Assembly (NCBI RefSeq): GCF_027594825.1
Contig: NZ_CP088930.1
Location: 1,178,001 to 1,242,000 of the forward strand
Source: Serratia liquefaciens
Lineage (GTDB): Bacteria; Pseudomonadota; Gammaproteobacteria; Enterobacterales; Enterobacteriaceae
Length of the DNA stretch: 64,000 nucleotides
Direction: 5' to 3'
Shown: piece after piece, positions 1-9,674 of the stretch
How the letters are laid out: every line of letters begins with the position of its first letter
Numbering within the stretch: the stretch's first letter is position 1
Program-made: the position numbers and the translations under genes
The notes under the pieces: generated by a model
The model's database searches: none
Seen by the model: the letters and a program-made list of their open reading frames with translations, nothing else
What the model was told of the DNA's origin: nothing

Positions 1-376
1 ACGTCATCACCAGCTGCGAGGCCACCAGGTCAACGGCGATGGTCACCGCCCAGTTGTACCAGTAGTTCCAGCCCAGCGCGAAGCCAAAACCTTCTTCTAC
101 ATATTTGGCGCCGTAGGTGGAGAAAGAACCGGACACCGGCATAAAGGCCGCCAGTTCACCCAGGCTGGTCATCAAGAAGTACACCATCAGCCCAATCAAC
201 GCATAAGACAGCAACGCCCCGCCTGGGCCTGCCTGCGAAACGGTCGCGCCAGAGGCGACAAACAGACCGGTGCCGATAGAACCACCAATAGCAATCATGG
301 TTAAGTGCCGCGCCTTCAGCTCGCGCCGCAATCCGGGTGCTGGTTGCCCCGATGTTTTTATATCCTGCTGAGCCAT
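1..376 (-). CDS. lysP: Lysine-specific permease LysP (N-terminal part; cut by window edge)
   Basis: Inner-membrane amino-acid/polyamine/organocation (APC) family importer of L-lysine. The 125 codons in the window begin at the ATG whose complement is at 374-376 and run off the left edge. The N-terminus has a short cytoplasmic tail, then the APC first-helix signature GGSIGTGLFVASG at residues 31-43, followed by further hydrophobic helices. The protein is LysP by its close resemblance to E. coli LysP and by its position next to yeiE, as in E. coli. The family is about 490 residues long, so roughly three quarters is missing here. The start is fixed because the conserved RRELKARHLTMIAIGG stretch follows directly. 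Confidence 0.9.
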   Translation of the reverse strand, partial: MAQQDIKTSGQPAPGLRRELKARHLTMIAIGGSIGTGLFVASGATVSQAGPGGALLSYALIGLMVYFLMTSLGELAAFMPVSGSFSTYGAKYVEEGFGFALGWNYWYNWAVTIAVDLVASQLVMT

Positions 377-576
377 TCTTACCCTATCTGCTGGTCAAAA
401 AAATAAGGGGCGGATTGTAACAAATACCCGCCGACGAACTAGTAACATTGCACTGATATAAGATAGCTTCATAATTCAGGGCTAATTATTAGCAACGGTC
501 CTCGAGGCCTTACTTACTGTCATTAATGTGACAGGGAGCAGATTTTTATGCTTCATTTCTGCTTACGGAGGCATTT

Positions 577-1449
577 TTAGGACGCAAGCGTGCAGTAGCC
601 AAGAAAACGCTGCAGCGCGTTGGAGATATGCTTTTGCCGGTGATGGATCAGGTAAAGCGTTCGCATCAAGGGCGGCAACGGCAACTGCAGCTCCACCAGC
701 ACGCCGCTGGCCAACTGTTCGCCGATCACCCGCCGCGACAGGCAACTGATGCCAATGCCGTGGCGCACCGCATGCTTGATCGCTTCCGAGTTCCCCAGTT
801 CCATCACCAGCTGAAAGTGCGGCAGATGCGCCAGCAGCAGATGATCCAGCACTTCACGCGTGCCCGAGCCGCGTTCCCGCAGGATCCACGGCGCATTGGC
901 CAACATCGCCAACGTCAAAGGCTGACCCGCCAGCGGATTGTCCGGCGCAGCGAACACCACCAGCTCATCCTCCAGCCAGGGCTGGGTGACCAGCTCCGGC
1001 ATATGGCAAGGGCCCTCGATCAGGCCTAAATCGACCCGAAAATCCGCAACCGCCCCGATCACGTCCTGACTGTTTCCCACATTGAGCTCCAGCGGCGTGG
1101 CGGGAAAATCTTGCCGATAACGGGCGATCATCTCCGGCAACATATAGTTGCCGATGGTGCTGCTGGCCGCGATGCGCAGCGCGCCGCCGTCATGGCGGAA
1201 CAGTTGCTCAATCTCCCCCGCCTGCTCGAGCAACGCCAGCGCCTTCGGATACAACAACCTCCCATGCTCATTGATAACCAAACGCTTGCCGACACGATCG
1301 AACAACTGCACGCCCAATTGCCCTTCCAGATCGGCCAGCGCCGCGCTGACCGCCGATTGCGATAACGCCAGAACGACCGAGGCCTGCGTGGTCGAACCGC
1401 TTTTCAGCACTTCGGTAAAAACTTCCAATTGACGTAAGGTGATATGCAT
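577..1449 (-). CDS. yeiE: LysR-family regulator YeiE
   Basis: A 290-residue LysR-type transcription factor. Residues 3-60 form the winged helix-turn-helix (the segment around [20 protein letters not shown] through [18 protein letters not shown]); the rest is the periplasmic-binding-protein-like effector domain. I chose the start at 1449 rather than the longer open frame to 1587 because the LysR domain begins at [11 protein letters not shown] and family length is about 290. It is divergent from yeiH with a 259-bp shared upstream region, the usual layout for a LysR regulator and its target. YeiE homologues have been linked to sulfite sensing and YeiH to sulfite export; that is established knowledge recalled, not visible here. 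Confidence 0.92.
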   Translation of the reverse strand: MHITLRQLEVFTEVLKSGSTTQASVVLALSQSAVSAALADLEGQLGVQLFDRVGKRLVINEHGRLLYPKALALLEQAGEIEQLFRHDGGALRIAASSTIGNYMLPEMIARYRQDFPATPLELNVGNSQDVIGAVADFRVDLGLIEGPCHMPELVTQPWLEDELVVFAAPDNPLAGQPLTLAMLANAPWILRERGSGTREVLDHLLLAHLPHFQLVMELGNSEAIKHAVRHGIGISCLSRRVIGEQLASGVLVELQLPLPPLMRTLYLIHHRQKHISNALQRFLGYCTLAS

Positions 1450-1708
1450 AAACTTCTCGGTATATAAAAGTGGCCTGTCAGTAAAGCCACTGAAACTAAT
1501 GCTAAATCTGCGCCACTGGCCGGCAGCAACGCACAGGGTGAATAACACTAAGGTTATCACGTTTGCAGAAATCGACATGGGGGCCACTCATGCTTCAGGC
1601 CGCAGACTAACCACTTATTCAGATAGGTTATAAATATATAATCAATTTCTCTTTTATGCCGCCAGCACGTAGTCTTTGGCTCAAGGATTTGATGACAAGG
1701 GCTGACTT

Positions 1709-2797
1709 ATGGCGACCAATACCACACACGATTTTCCAACGCGGCAATTTCCTCTATTCGGCCTACCTCGGCTGGTGCCGGGGCTGCTGCTGACCGGCGC
1801 CATCACTGCGCTGGCGGTCTGGGTTGGTGATATTCCCTGGGTAGCCGGGCTGGGACTGGGCGCGCTGACGCTGGCCATTTTGCTGGGTATTTTGGTGGGC
1901 AATACGGTTTACCCCTGGCTGCAACCGAGCTGCCATGGCGGTGTTCAACTCGCCAAACAGCGTTTACTGCGCCTCGGGATTATCCTTTACGGTTTTCGCC
2001 TGACGTTTCAGCAAATTGCTGATGTGGGCACCACCGGCATCATCATTGATGCATTAACCCTGAGCACCACATTCCTGCTCGCCTGCTGGCTGGGTAAAAA
2101 AGTGTTCGGTATCGACAGCCAGACCGCGATGCTGATTGGCGCCGGCAGCAGCATTTGCGGCGCGGCGGCCGTGATGGCGACCGAGCCGGTGCTGAAAGCC
2201 GACTCCAACAAGGTAGCGGTGGCGGTAAGCACCGTGGTAGTGTTCGGTACGCTGGCGATCTTCGCTTATCCGTGGCTGTACCAGTTGAACGAACATTTCC
2301 AGTGGCTACCGTTTAATCAGGAAAGTTTCGGCATCTTTACCGGTTCAACCATTCATGAAGTGGCGCAAGTGGTCGCGGCCGGGCACGCTATCGGGCCGGA
2401 TGCTGAAAACGCCGCGGTCATCGCCAAAATGATCCGCGTCATGATGCTGGCCCCTTTCCTGCTGCTGCTCTCAGGCTACATCAGCCGCAGCCGTAGCGCA
2501 GGAAGCACCGGCAGCCAGGCGGAAAAATCCGCCATCACCATTCCGTGGTTTGCGGTGTTGTTTATTGCCGTTGCCGGACTGAACTCGTTCAACCTGCTGC
2601 CGGCGACGCTGGTGAAACACCTGATTACCGCCGATACCTGGATGTTGGCGATGGCCATGGCGGCGCTGGGGTTGACCACCCACATCAGCGCGGTGCGCCA
2701 GGCCGGGGTTAAACCGATTCTGCTCGCCACGCTGCTGTTCGTTTGGCTGATTGTTGGCGGCGGCGCCATTAACCTGCTGGTACAACATTTTATCTGA
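1709..2797 (+). CDS. yeiH: UPF0324 family inner-membrane protein YeiH (putative sulfite exporter)
   Basis: A 362-residue polytopic inner-membrane protein of the UPF0324 (Cons_hypoth698) family. Long hydrophobic stretches alternate with short loops along the whole length. Glycine-rich family segments are visible around [18 protein letters not shown] and [17 protein letters not shown]. It faces the LysR gene yeiE across 259 bp, consistent with control by YeiE. The transported substrate cannot be read from sequence; sulfite export is suggested in the literature for YeiE/YeiH. Confidence 0.9.
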   Translation: MATNTTHDFPTRQFPLFGLPRLVPGLLLTGAITALAVWVGDIPWVAGLGLGALTLAILLGILVGNTVYPWLQPSCHGGVQLAKQRLLRLGIILYGFRLTFQQIADVGTTGIIIDALTLSTTFLLACWLGKKVFGIDSQTAMLIGAGSSICGAAAVMATEPVLKADSNKVAVAVSTVVVFGTLAIFAYPWLYQLNEHFQWLPFNQESFGIFTGSTIHEVAQVVAAGHAIGPDAENAAVIAKMIRVMMLAPFLLLLSGYISRSRSAGSTGSQAEKSAITIPWFAVLFIAVAGLNSFNLLPATLVKHLITADTWMLAMAMAALGLTTHISAVRQAGVKPILLATLLFVWLIVGGGAINLLVQHFI

Positions 2798-2900
2798 TTT
2801 GCTTCCCCACAGGCTCGCAATCGCGGGCCTGCGCTTTTCCCGCCATTCAATCCTTCCGCTATCAATGCCATAATGACGCCGATTACACAGGAGAATGAAA

Positions 2901-3740
2901 ATGAAGTTTGTCGGTGCACATGTCAGCGCGTCAGGCGGCGTGGATCAGGCGGTTATCCGCGCGCACGAATTAGAGGCGACCGCATTCGCCCTGTTCACCA
3001 AAAATCAGCGTCAATGGAAGGCTGCCCCGCTGCCTGCCGACGTGATCGATAAGTTTAAAAGCGCCTGTGCGCAGTACGGCTACGGCCCAGGGCAGATCCT
3101 GCCGCACGACAGCTATCTGATTAACCTTGGCCACCCGGTGACCGAAGCGTTGGAAAAATCCCGCGAAGCCTTCCTTGATGAAATGCAGCGCTGCGAACAG
3201 CTGGGGCTGACTCTGCTGAACTTCCACCCCGGCAGCCACCTGCTGCAGATTGAGGAAGACAAATGCCTGGCACGCATCGCCGAATCCATCAACATGGTGC
3301 TGGACAAGACTGAAGGCGTGACGGCCGTGATCGAAAACACCGCCGGTCAGGGCAGCAATCTGGGCTTCAAATTTGAACATTTGGCGGCGATTATCGATGG
3401 CGTGGAAGACAAAAGCCGCGTCGGCGTTTGCATCGATACCTGTCACGCCTTTGCCGCCGGTTACGATCTGCGTACCGAAGAAACCTGCGAGCAGACGTTT
3501 AAAGCGCTCGGCGACATCGTGGGCTTCAAGTACCTGCGTGGCATGCACCTGAACGATGCCAAGAGTGAGTTTGGCAGCCGCGTCGACCGCCACCATAGCC
3601 TGGGTGAAGGCAATATCGGTAAAACGGTGTTCAGCTATATCATGCGCGACGATCGTTTCGACAATATTCCGCTGATCCTGGAAACCGTGAACCCGGATAT
3701 CTGGGCGGAAGAGATTGCCTGGCTGAAGGCACAGCAGTAA
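2901..3740 (+). CDS. nfo: Endonuclease IV (AP endonuclease) Nfo
   Basis: A Zn-dependent apurinic/apyrimidinic endonuclease of the AP endonuclease 2 family (TIM barrel) that cleaves 5' to abasic sites in base-excision repair. Metal-ligand motifs are present: the early [43 protein letters not shown], and [23 protein letters not shown] (given here in pieces as family signatures). I prefer the second ATG at 2901 (279 aa) over the one at 2895, because AGGAG at 2889-2893 is only one base from 2895 but seven bases from 2901, and E. coli Nfo starts MKYIGAHVS. It is convergent with fruA across a bidirectional terminator. Confidence 0.95.
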   Translation: MKFVGAHVSASGGVDQAVIRAHELEATAFALFTKNQRQWKAAPLPADVIDKFKSACAQYGYGPGQILPHDSYLINLGHPVTEALEKSREAFLDEMQRCEQLGLTLLNFHPGSHLLQIEEDKCLARIAESINMVLDKTEGVTAVIENTAGQGSNLGFKFEHLAAIIDGVEDKSRVGVCIDTCHAFAAGYDLRTEETCEQTFKALGDIVGFKYLRGMHLNDAKSEFGSRVDRHHSLGEGNIGKTVFSYIMRDDRFDNIPLILETVNPDIWAEEIAWLKAQQ

Positions 3741-3750
3741 TAACCAGATA

Positions 3751-3781
3751 AAAAAACCGGAGCCTGAGCTCCGGTTTTTTT
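3751..3781. terminator. Bidirectional rho-independent terminator between nfo and fruA
   Basis: A perfect 8-bp stem (ACCGGAGC 3756-3763 / GCTCCGGT 3768-3775) with loop CTGA, flanked by A6 on the left and T7 on the right. It can therefore end transcripts of both convergent genes. Confidence 0.9.
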
Positions 3782-3797
3782 ATTGCCTGCGCCGGCG

Positions 3798-5489
3798 TTA
3801 GGCTACCGTAGCCGCAGGGACTTCAGCACGTTTCAGCAGCGCGTAAGACACCCCCGCCAGCAGCGTACCGGCGATAATCGCCACCAGATACAACAGCACC
3901 GGGGTGATAGCGCCAGGGATCAGCAGGACGAACAGCCCACCGTGCGGTGCCATCAGCTTGGCGCCAAACGCCATCGACAGTGCACCGGTCAACGCGCCAC
4001 CGGCGATGCAGCATGGCAACACGCGCATCGGGTCACGGGCGGCGAACGGAATGGCGCCTTCAGAGATAAAGCACAGACCCAACACCAGCGCCGCTTTACC
4101 GCCTTCCTGTTCGGATTTCTCGAACTTGCGACGCGCCAGCAAAGTCGCCAACCCCATCGCCAGCGGAGGTACCATACCGGCCGCCATAATGGCCGCCATT
4201 GGGGCATACACCGAGGAGCTCAGCAGCGCCACACCGAAGGCGTAGGCCGCCTTGTTAACCGGCCCGCCCATATCGGTACACATCATGGCACCGAGGATCG
4301 CACCCAGCAGCACCGCATTGGCGGTACCCAGTGATTGCAGCCAATGAGTCAGGCCTTCCATGATTTTCGCGACCGGCGTACCGACGACGAAAATCATGAT
4401 CAGACCGACGAACAGGCTGGCGACCAACGGAATGATCAGGATCGGCTTCAGCGCTTCCATACTCTGCGGCAGTCGCAGTTTGGTGCTGATAAATTTGGCC
4501 GTATAGCCCGCCAGGAAACCGGCAATGATACCGCCGAGGAAACCGGCGCCGGTGCTCACGGCCAGCATGCCGCCAATCAACCCCGGCGTCAGGCCCGGAC
4601 GGTCAGCAATTGAGAAGGCAATAAAACCGGCCAATACCGGGACCATCAGCGCAAAGGCCGAGCCCCCGCCGATCTGCATCAGCGCTGCTGCCAGCGTGCC
4701 CTTGACTTCAAATGCCTTGATCCCGAACACGAACGACAGTGCGATACACAAACCGCCCGCCACCACCATCGGCAGCATGTAAGACACGCCGGTCAACAGG
4801 TGACGATAAGGACCGGCGCTCTCTTTCTTCTTACCGGCGGTGGCCAGCGCACCGCTTTTTTGCGGTTGGAAAATCTCGGCTTCAGCCTGCGCCTTGTCCA
4901 GCTCCTGCGCCGTTTTTTTCAGCGCCAGGCCGGTAGAGGTACGGTACATCGGCTTGCCGGCGAACTTGTCCAGATCCACTTCAATGTCCGCCGCCACGAT
5001 CACCAGATCGGCCGCCGCCACTTCTTCTGGCGTGATGGCATTGCCGGCACCGACGGAGCCGCGGGTTTCTACTTTCACCCACCAGCCACGCTTTTTGGCT
5101 TCGCTCTCAATGGCTTCGGCCGCCATAAAGGTATGGGCCACGCCGGTCGGGCAAGCGGTGATCGCCACAATGCGTTTTTGCCCGGCGGCTTTTGCCGGTT
5201 CGACGGCGGCAACGGTCGGGGCCTGGTAGGCTTTCGCTTCGGCCATCGCCTGCGCCAGGAAGGCTTCCGGCTCACGCACCGCATGCGCCACGTCACCCAC
5301 ATAGACCCGTTTGCCGTTCAGCGCGGCGTCAGCAGGCACAGTTTGGCCAGCCACCACCACCAGTTCGGCCTCGGCCGCCGACTCAACCAACGTCAGGCCG
5401 GTTTTCACCGCAGCAGCGCCAAGCATGCGTTTCGCCAGGTGACTACGAGCCTGCCCCAGCGAACTGTCTATCATCAGCAGTGTTTTCAT
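3798..5489 (-). CDS. fruA: Fructose PTS permease, EIIB'-EIIB-EIIC (FruA)
   Basis: Membrane component of the fructose phosphotransferase system, importing fructose as fructose-1-phosphate. It has 563 residues, the same length as E. coli FruA. A degenerate EIIB' domain (1-100) is followed by an active EIIB domain with the phosphocysteine Cys113 in ITACPTGVAHT. A linker leads to the EIIC membrane domain from about residue 225, starting YRHLLTGVSYMLPMVVAGG. It is the last gene of the fruB-fruK-fruA operon, 11 bp after fruK, and ends at the shared terminator with nfo. Confidence 0.96.
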   Translation of the reverse strand: MKTLLMIDSSLGQARSHLAKRMLGAAAVKTGLTLVESAAEAELVVVAGQTVPADAALNGKRVYVGDVAHAVREPEAFLAQAMAEAKAYQAPTVAAVEPAKAAGQKRIVAITACPTGVAHTFMAAEAIESEAKKRGWWVKVETRGSVGAGNAITPEEVAAADLVIVAADIEVDLDKFAGKPMYRTSTGLALKKTAQELDKAQAEAEIFQPQKSGALATAGKKKESAGPYRHLLTGVSYMLPMVVAGGLCIALSFVFGIKAFEVKGTLAAALMQIGGGSAFALMVPVLAGFIAFSIADRPGLTPGLIGGMLAVSTGAGFLGGIIAGFLAGYTAKFISTKLRLPQSMEALKPILIIPLVASLFVGLIMIFVVGTPVAKIMEGLTHWLQSLGTANAVLLGAILGAMMCTDMGGPVNKAAYAFGVALLSSSVYAPMAAIMAAGMVPPLAMGLATLLARRKFEKSEQEGGKAALVLGLCFISEGAIPFAARDPMRVLPCCIAGGALTGALSMAFGAKLMAPHGGLFVLLIPGAITPVLLYLVAIIAGTLLAGVSYALLKRAEVPAATVA

Positions 5490-5500
5490 TCTGCCTCCTG

Positions 5501-6442
5501 CTATTGATTAAAAGGTTTCAGATCGACACGCGCCATCATCGCGGCCAACTGTGGACGATCGGTCACGCCAACGTTGCTCTGGCTTACCGCCAGCGCAGCC
5601 ACGGCGGTGGCCAAACGCAAAGTGTGTTCACTGGATTCACGCATCAGCAGGCCGTAAATCAGGCCGCCGACCATCGAGTCGCCGGCACCCACGGTGCTGA
5701 CCACTTCGCAGGCCGGCGGCTTGGCAATCCAGGCGCCGGACGCGTTGACCCACAGCGCGCCTTCGGCACCGAGGGAGATCACCACGTGGGCAATGCCCTG
5801 ATCGCGCAGCGCATGCGCCGCCTCGACCACGTCAGCCAGCTGCGGCAGCGGACGCCCGGCCCAAATTTCCAGCTCGCGGCGATTCGGTTTCACCAACCAC
5901 GGCGCCGCTTTCAAACCGGCAACCAAAGCTTCACGGCTGCTGTCGAAAATGATGCACGGGCACTGCGCGCGTAAACGGATCATCCAGTCGGTGAAGGCGT
6001 CGGGATCGACACCCGCCGGCAGGCTGCCGCTGACGGCGACCATGTCGAACTGACCCAGCCAGCTCAGGGAATCGGTCACGAAACGTTCCCAGTCCTGCCC
6101 GTTCACTTCAAATCCGGAGAAATTGAAATCGGTGACTTCGCCGTCTTTCTCCGTCAGTTTGACGTTAATACGGGTACGGCCCGGCACCACCTGAAAGCGG
6201 TTGGCAATGCCCAGATCGCTGAACAGCAGTTGGAAACCGTCCTGGTTGTCTTTTCCCAGGAAGCCGCCCACCGTCACATCAATACCCAGATCCTTCAGCA
6301 CCTTGGCGACGTTTATGCCTTTCCCGGCGGCGTGCAGACCGGCAGTTTTGACCAGGTTCACTTCACCGCGCTCGATCTCAGGGCAAAAGCCCACCAGATC
6401 GTAAGCCGGATTCAAGGTAATTGTTGCTACTCTTCTGCTCAT
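5501..6442 (-). CDS. fruK: 1-Phosphofructokinase FruK
   Basis: Cytosolic PfkB/ribokinase-family kinase converting fructose-1-phosphate to fructose-1,6-bisphosphate. It has 313 residues. The family signature near the N-terminus ([19 protein letters not shown]-like [10 protein letters not shown]) and the C-terminal catalytic motif [10 protein letters not shown] with the base Asp255 are intact. Its start overlaps the end of fruB by 4 bp (6439-6442), indicating translational coupling. Confidence 0.96.
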   Translation of the reverse strand: MSRRVATITLNPAYDLVGFCPEIERGEVNLVKTAGLHAAGKGINVAKVLKDLGIDVTVGGFLGKDNQDGFQLLFSDLGIANRFQVVPGRTRINVKLTEKDGEVTDFNFSGFEVNGQDWERFVTDSLSWLGQFDMVAVSGSLPAGVDPDAFTDWMIRLRAQCPCIIFDSSREALVAGLKAAPWLVKPNRRELEIWAGRPLPQLADVVEAAHALRDQGIAHVVISLGAEGALWVNASGAWIAKPPACEVVSTVGAGDSMVGGLIYGLLMRESSEHTLRLATAVAALAVSQSNVGVTDRPQLAAMMARVDLKPFNQ

Positions 6443-7572
6443 GCTGCGCCCTCGCCCAGTCCTTCGTTAATCGCTTCACCGATCGCCTTCAGCGCCGTTT
6501 CAGCATCTTCACCTTTGGCGGTAAAACGCAGGTGATGTCCTTTCTTCACGCCCAATGCCACAACCTTCATCAGGCTGCGTCCGTTGGCCGGTTTGCCACT
6601 GCCATCCAGGTTAGTGACGGTAATTTCACTGCTGAATTGCTTGATCACATTGACCAACGCCGTGCCCGGACGGGCATGCAGGCCGTGTTCATTGCGGATC
6701 ACGTACTCGGCGCTCAGCGTGGTGTCTTCTTCCTCCACCTCACTGGTCAGCAATGCCAACAGGGTGACGGCATCCGCGTTCAGCAAGCGTTCAGCTTTAT
6801 TCGCCAACAGCAGGTCGCCAAGGTAGTTCAGCACTGCCAGCGGCTGCGAGTCAGCCACCGACAGCGTCAGCAACAGCGCAACCTGCTCGCCCTCTTCGTC
6901 AAACGGCTGCGCCGGACGGCTCACGGTAGCCGCGCTGGCCAAATTGCCTTCGGTGCTGTCGCTCAGCCAAATGCCCTGCCCCAGATTCAGCGGTTTGCGG
7001 GTGATGACATCGCTGACGAACTGGGCGTTGACCGCACCGATTTTCTGCAGGCGGCCCGCATTCAGCGCCTGCAGCGTCATCAGGCTATCGGCGGCCACGT
7101 CGAGCGCAATCAGGGAAGCGTCAAACTTGAATTCCGCCGTCAGCTTTTCGCCCATCAGCAGGCTGCGCAGCTCTTCTGCAGAGGTGGTTTTCGCCAGCTG
7201 TTCGGCTACGCTGTCGTCGCTCAGAACGTGGGTCAACTGACGCAGCAGCGCCAGGTGTTCATCGGAACGTGCGGCAATGCCGATCACCACATAAGCGGTT
7301 TGGCCTTCGCCCCACTCGATCCCCTGAGGGAACTGAAACACCTGTACGCCGGTGTTCAGCACCAGATCGCGGGTATCGGTGGTGCCATGCGGGATGGCGA
7401 TACCGTTCCCCAGGTAAGTGGAAGTTTGCAGCTCACGCTGCAACATGCCGTCCACGTAGGCCGCGCTGACGCAACCGGCCTCGGTCAGTGCGGCAGCCAC
7501 CTGACGGATAGCTTCCTGTTTGTTACTCGCGGTAGCACCCAGGTGAATATCTTGCTGTGACAACTGGAACAT
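6439..7572 (-). CDS. fruB: Fructose PTS diphosphoryl transfer protein FruB (EIIA-HPr, FPr)
   Basis: Cytosolic phosphocarrier of 377 residues. The N-terminal EIIA-Fru domain (about 1-140) carries the phospho-His62 in [12 protein letters not shown] central linker domain follows, then a C-terminal HPr-like domain (about 288-377) with phospho-His299 in [11 protein letters not shown]. It is the first gene of fruBKA. Two Cra operators lie just upstream, so the operon should be induced when fructose-1-phosphate removes Cra. Confidence 0.96.
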   Translation of the reverse strand: MFQLSQQDIHLGATASNKQEAIRQVAAALTEAGCVSAAYVDGMLQRELQTSTYLGNGIAIPHGTTDTRDLVLNTGVQVFQFPQGIEWGEGQTAYVVIGIAARSDEHLALLRQLTHVLSDDSVAEQLAKTTSAEELRSLLMGEKLTAEFKFDASLIALDVAADSLMTLQALNAGRLQKIGAVNAQFVSDVITRKPLNLGQGIWLSDSTEGNLASAATVSRPAQPFDEEGEQVALLLTLSVADSQPLAVLNYLGDLLLANKAERLLNADAVTLLALLTSEVEEEDTTLSAEYVIRNEHGLHARPGTALVNVIKQFSSEITVTNLDGSGKPANGRSLMKVVALGVKKGHHLRFTAKGEDAETALKAIGEAINEGLGEGAA

Positions 7573-7593
7573 GATTCTCCTCTCCTGCTGAAT

Positions 7594-7607
7594 TGAATCG
7601 TTTCAGC
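7594..7607. promoter_or_regulatory. Cra (FruR) operator, proximal
   Basis: TGAATCGTTTCAGC, reading GCTGAAACGATTCA on the fruB strand, matches the Cra consensus (TGAAACGTTTCA-type). It lies 22 bp upstream of the fruB start. Confidence 0.8.
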
Positions 7608-7658
7608 TTCGTTGGGAAAAAGGAGCGTTACCGGTACGAACATCATCGCGCCCATAAC

Positions 7659-7674
7659 GCTGAAACGTTTCAAG
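7659..7674. promoter_or_regulatory. Cra (FruR) operator, distal
   Basis: GCTGAAACGTTTCAAG contains the perfect palindrome TGAAACGTTTCA, the core of the Cra consensus. It lies 65 bp from the proximal site. E. coli fruB also has two Cra operators. Confidence 0.85.
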
Positions 7675-7820
7675 GAGTGTGTAAGGCCCCATGGGCGAAA
7701 GCAAGTTTTCTCAATTTTGACGTGATAGATTTTTGACCTTACGCACACTTTTCCCTTAGGGTTACCCGTCGCAGCGCGAAAATGACATACTGTGCTGAAA
7801 TTTTGCTGACGGAGGGAAAC

Positions 7821-8243
7821 ATGACTGTAGTCGCGGGCGTAGGGGTTATTATCGTCAATGAGCGAGGGGAAATATTGCTGGGCAAACGCTGCGGCAAGCA
7901 CGCCCCCTTCTGGTCCATTCCCGGCGGGCATCTGGATGCCGGCGAAACCTTTGAACAGTGCGCCCAGCGCGAGATCGCCGAAGAAACCGGGTTAAACATC
8001 GCCACGCCGAGTTTTATCGGCATCAGCAACAACCTGCAAACCTGGCGCGCGGAGGGAAAACATACGGTTTCCATCTGTTTGCTGGCGCCCCATCCTGGCG
8101 GCGAAGCCGAGCTGAAAGAGCCGGAAAAATGTGCCGAATGGCGCTGGTGCCTGCCGGAGGCATTACCTGAACCGCATTTTGAAGCCAGCCGCAATGCCAT
8201 CCATCTCTGGCTCACAGGCCAAACTTACCTGCCGGCAAAATAG
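7821..8243 (+). CDS. NUDIX hydrolase (NUDT15-like nucleotide diphosphatase)
   Basis: A 140-residue cytosolic NUDIX protein. The complete NUDIX box Gx5Ex7REUxEExGU is at residues 36-58 (GHLDAGETFEQCAQREIAEE followed by TGL). The strand before it (GVGVIIVNERGEILLGKR) and the later EPEKCAEWRW motif resemble the NUDT15/MutT-like group that hydrolyses (d)NTPs. The start at 7821 is preceded by GGAGGGAAAC, a strong ribosome site; the longer frame from 7782 lacks one. The true substrate is unknown. Confidence 0.85.
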   Translation: MTVVAGVGVIIVNERGEILLGKRCGKHAPFWSIPGGHLDAGETFEQCAQREIAEETGLNIATPSFIGISNNLQTWRAEGKHTVSICLLAPHPGGEAELKEPEKCAEWRWCLPEALPEPHFEASRNAIHLWLTGQTYLPAK

Positions 8244-8314
8244 CTGTTTTCAATCATGAAATACCCACTCTGTCCGTGATCTCGCTCATGGTCTGATAAA
8301 CCCATATGAAAAAT

Positions 8315-8340
8315 GCGTTATATACACTAGAATATAACGC
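8315..8340. promoter_or_regulatory. ModE-like molybdate operator upstream of the reductase genes
   Basis: A perfect inverted repeat, GCGTTATAT (8315-8323) and ATATAACGC (8332-8340), with an 8-bp spacer. This fits the ModE pattern of GTTATAT and ATATAAC half-sites. It lies about 160 bp upstream of a c-type cytochrome / molybdopterin reductase pair, where molybdate-dependent control makes sense. The assignment is inferred from pattern and context. Confidence 0.6.
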
Positions 8341-8501
8341 TGCAAAAACCCCCGAACGGCCATTTTTCCTCTAAAAATACCCCTATAGTATTAGATGACT
8401 TTGCTAATAGTACCTATACTTCCTCAGGTATGTCGGCGCTCGGCCGGCACTTTTTTTGGCAAGGTTTTCCTTGGTATTTCATAATTATAAGCGGATTCAA
8501 T

Positions 8502-9662
8502 ATGACCAATAAACTCACTGGCTTGATAAAAAAGCACCGCTGGGGATGGCTGTGGATTTTGCTGCTCGGGATTATCCTCGGGGCAGCATTATTGGCGGGT
8601 ACCGCCACCGTATTCCATAAAACCAGCGACACCGCCTTCTGCGTTTCCTGTCACACCATGCAACAGCCCCTGGCCGAATATCAGGGCAGCGTCCACTTCC
8701 AAAACACCAAAGGGATCCGCGCTGAATGTGCCGACTGTCACGTCCCGCATGAGCCACTCGACTACCTGTGGACTAAAATCCGCGCGGTAAAAGACATTTA
8801 TGGCGAGATGGTGGGCACTATCGATACGCCTGAGAAATACGAGGCGCACAAGCTGGCCATGGCGCAGTCGGTCTGGAAAACGCTCAAAGAAAGCGACTCC
8901 GCCACCTGCCGTTCATGCCACAGCTTCGACGCCATGGACATTACCGCCCAGCGGCCTGAAGCTCGTATTCAGCATCCGGTGGCCATCAAACAGGGCGAAA
9001 CCTGTATCGACTGCCATAAAGGGGTCGCGCATATCCTGCCGGACATGAGCGGTGCGGCCCAGGCCGGAGCCGCCGAACTGGCGAAAGCCGCGGCGGAAAC
9101 TTCGCCGACTGCCACCACGCTGTATACCATTGCCACGGAACCTTTCTTCCTCAAACCGGACGACAGCCACAATGCCGGCAACCTGATGCCCTCCACCGAA
9201 GTGCAGGTGGTGAAGCAGGAAGGCGACAAGGTGTTGGCCAGCGTCACCGGTTGGCAGCAGGACGGCGTCAGTGAAGTGTTCTACGCCGCCCAGGGCAAAC
9301 GCATCCTCAGCGTGCTGCTGGGTGAAGACGCCCGCAAACTGCTGAAAACCGGCACCACCATGACCGATGCTGAAACCGGGCTGGTATGGCACCAGGTTTC
9401 TCTGCAGGTCTGGCTGCCGCGCAAACAACTGATCGACGATCAGCAAAAAATCTGGCGCTACACGGCGGATATGATGTCGGCCAACTGCACCGGTTGCCAC
9501 GGCCTGACCGCCCTCGATCGCTTCAACGCCAACCAGTGGATCGGCGTAATTAAAGGTATGGCTCCTCGCACCTCGCTGACGCAGGAACAGCTGCGCGTTC
9601 TGACACAGTACGTGCAGAAACACGCCAGTGACATGCAGCCAGCCGCACCAGCCAAGCTTTAA
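8502..9662 (+). CDS. Pentahaem c-type cytochrome TorC/TorY family
   Basis: Membrane-anchored NapC/NirT-type cytochrome that passes electrons from the menaquinol pool to a periplasmic terminal reductase. It has 386 residues: a short cytoplasmic tail, one transmembrane anchor (about 14-35), then four CxxCH haem sites at residues 47-51 (CVSCH), 76-80 (CADCH), 136-140 (CRSCH) and 168-172 (CIDCH). A C-terminal domain carries a fifth at 329-333 (CTGCH). The five-haem layout distinguishes TorC/TorY from tetrahaem NapC. The start at 8502 places the positively charged tail directly before the anchor. It is 12 bp upstream of its partner reductase. I cannot separate TorC from TorY by eye. Confidence 0.88.
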   Translation: MTNKLTGLIKKHRWGWLWILLLGIILGAALLAGTATVFHKTSDTAFCVSCHTMQQPLAEYQGSVHFQNTKGIRAECADCHVPHEPLDYLWTKIRAVKDIYGEMVGTIDTPEKYEAHKLAMAQSVWKTLKESDSATCRSCHSFDAMDITAQRPEARIQHPVAIKQGETCIDCHKGVAHILPDMSGAAQAGAAELAKAAAETSPTATTLYTIATEPFFLKPDDSHNAGNLMPSTEVQVVKQEGDKVLASVTGWQQDGVSEVFYAAQGKRILSVLLGEDARKLLKTGTTMTDAETGLVWHQVSLQVWLPRKQLIDDQQKIWRYTADMMSANCTGCHGLTALDRFNANQWIGVIKGMAPRTSLTQEQLRVLTQYVQKHASDMQPAAPAKL

Positions 9663-9674
9663 GGGAGAAGCGAA

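Noticed and set aside
6421..7560. 379-codon + strand frame over fruB
   Set aside because: Shadow frame; fruB carries both catalytic histidines on the other strand.
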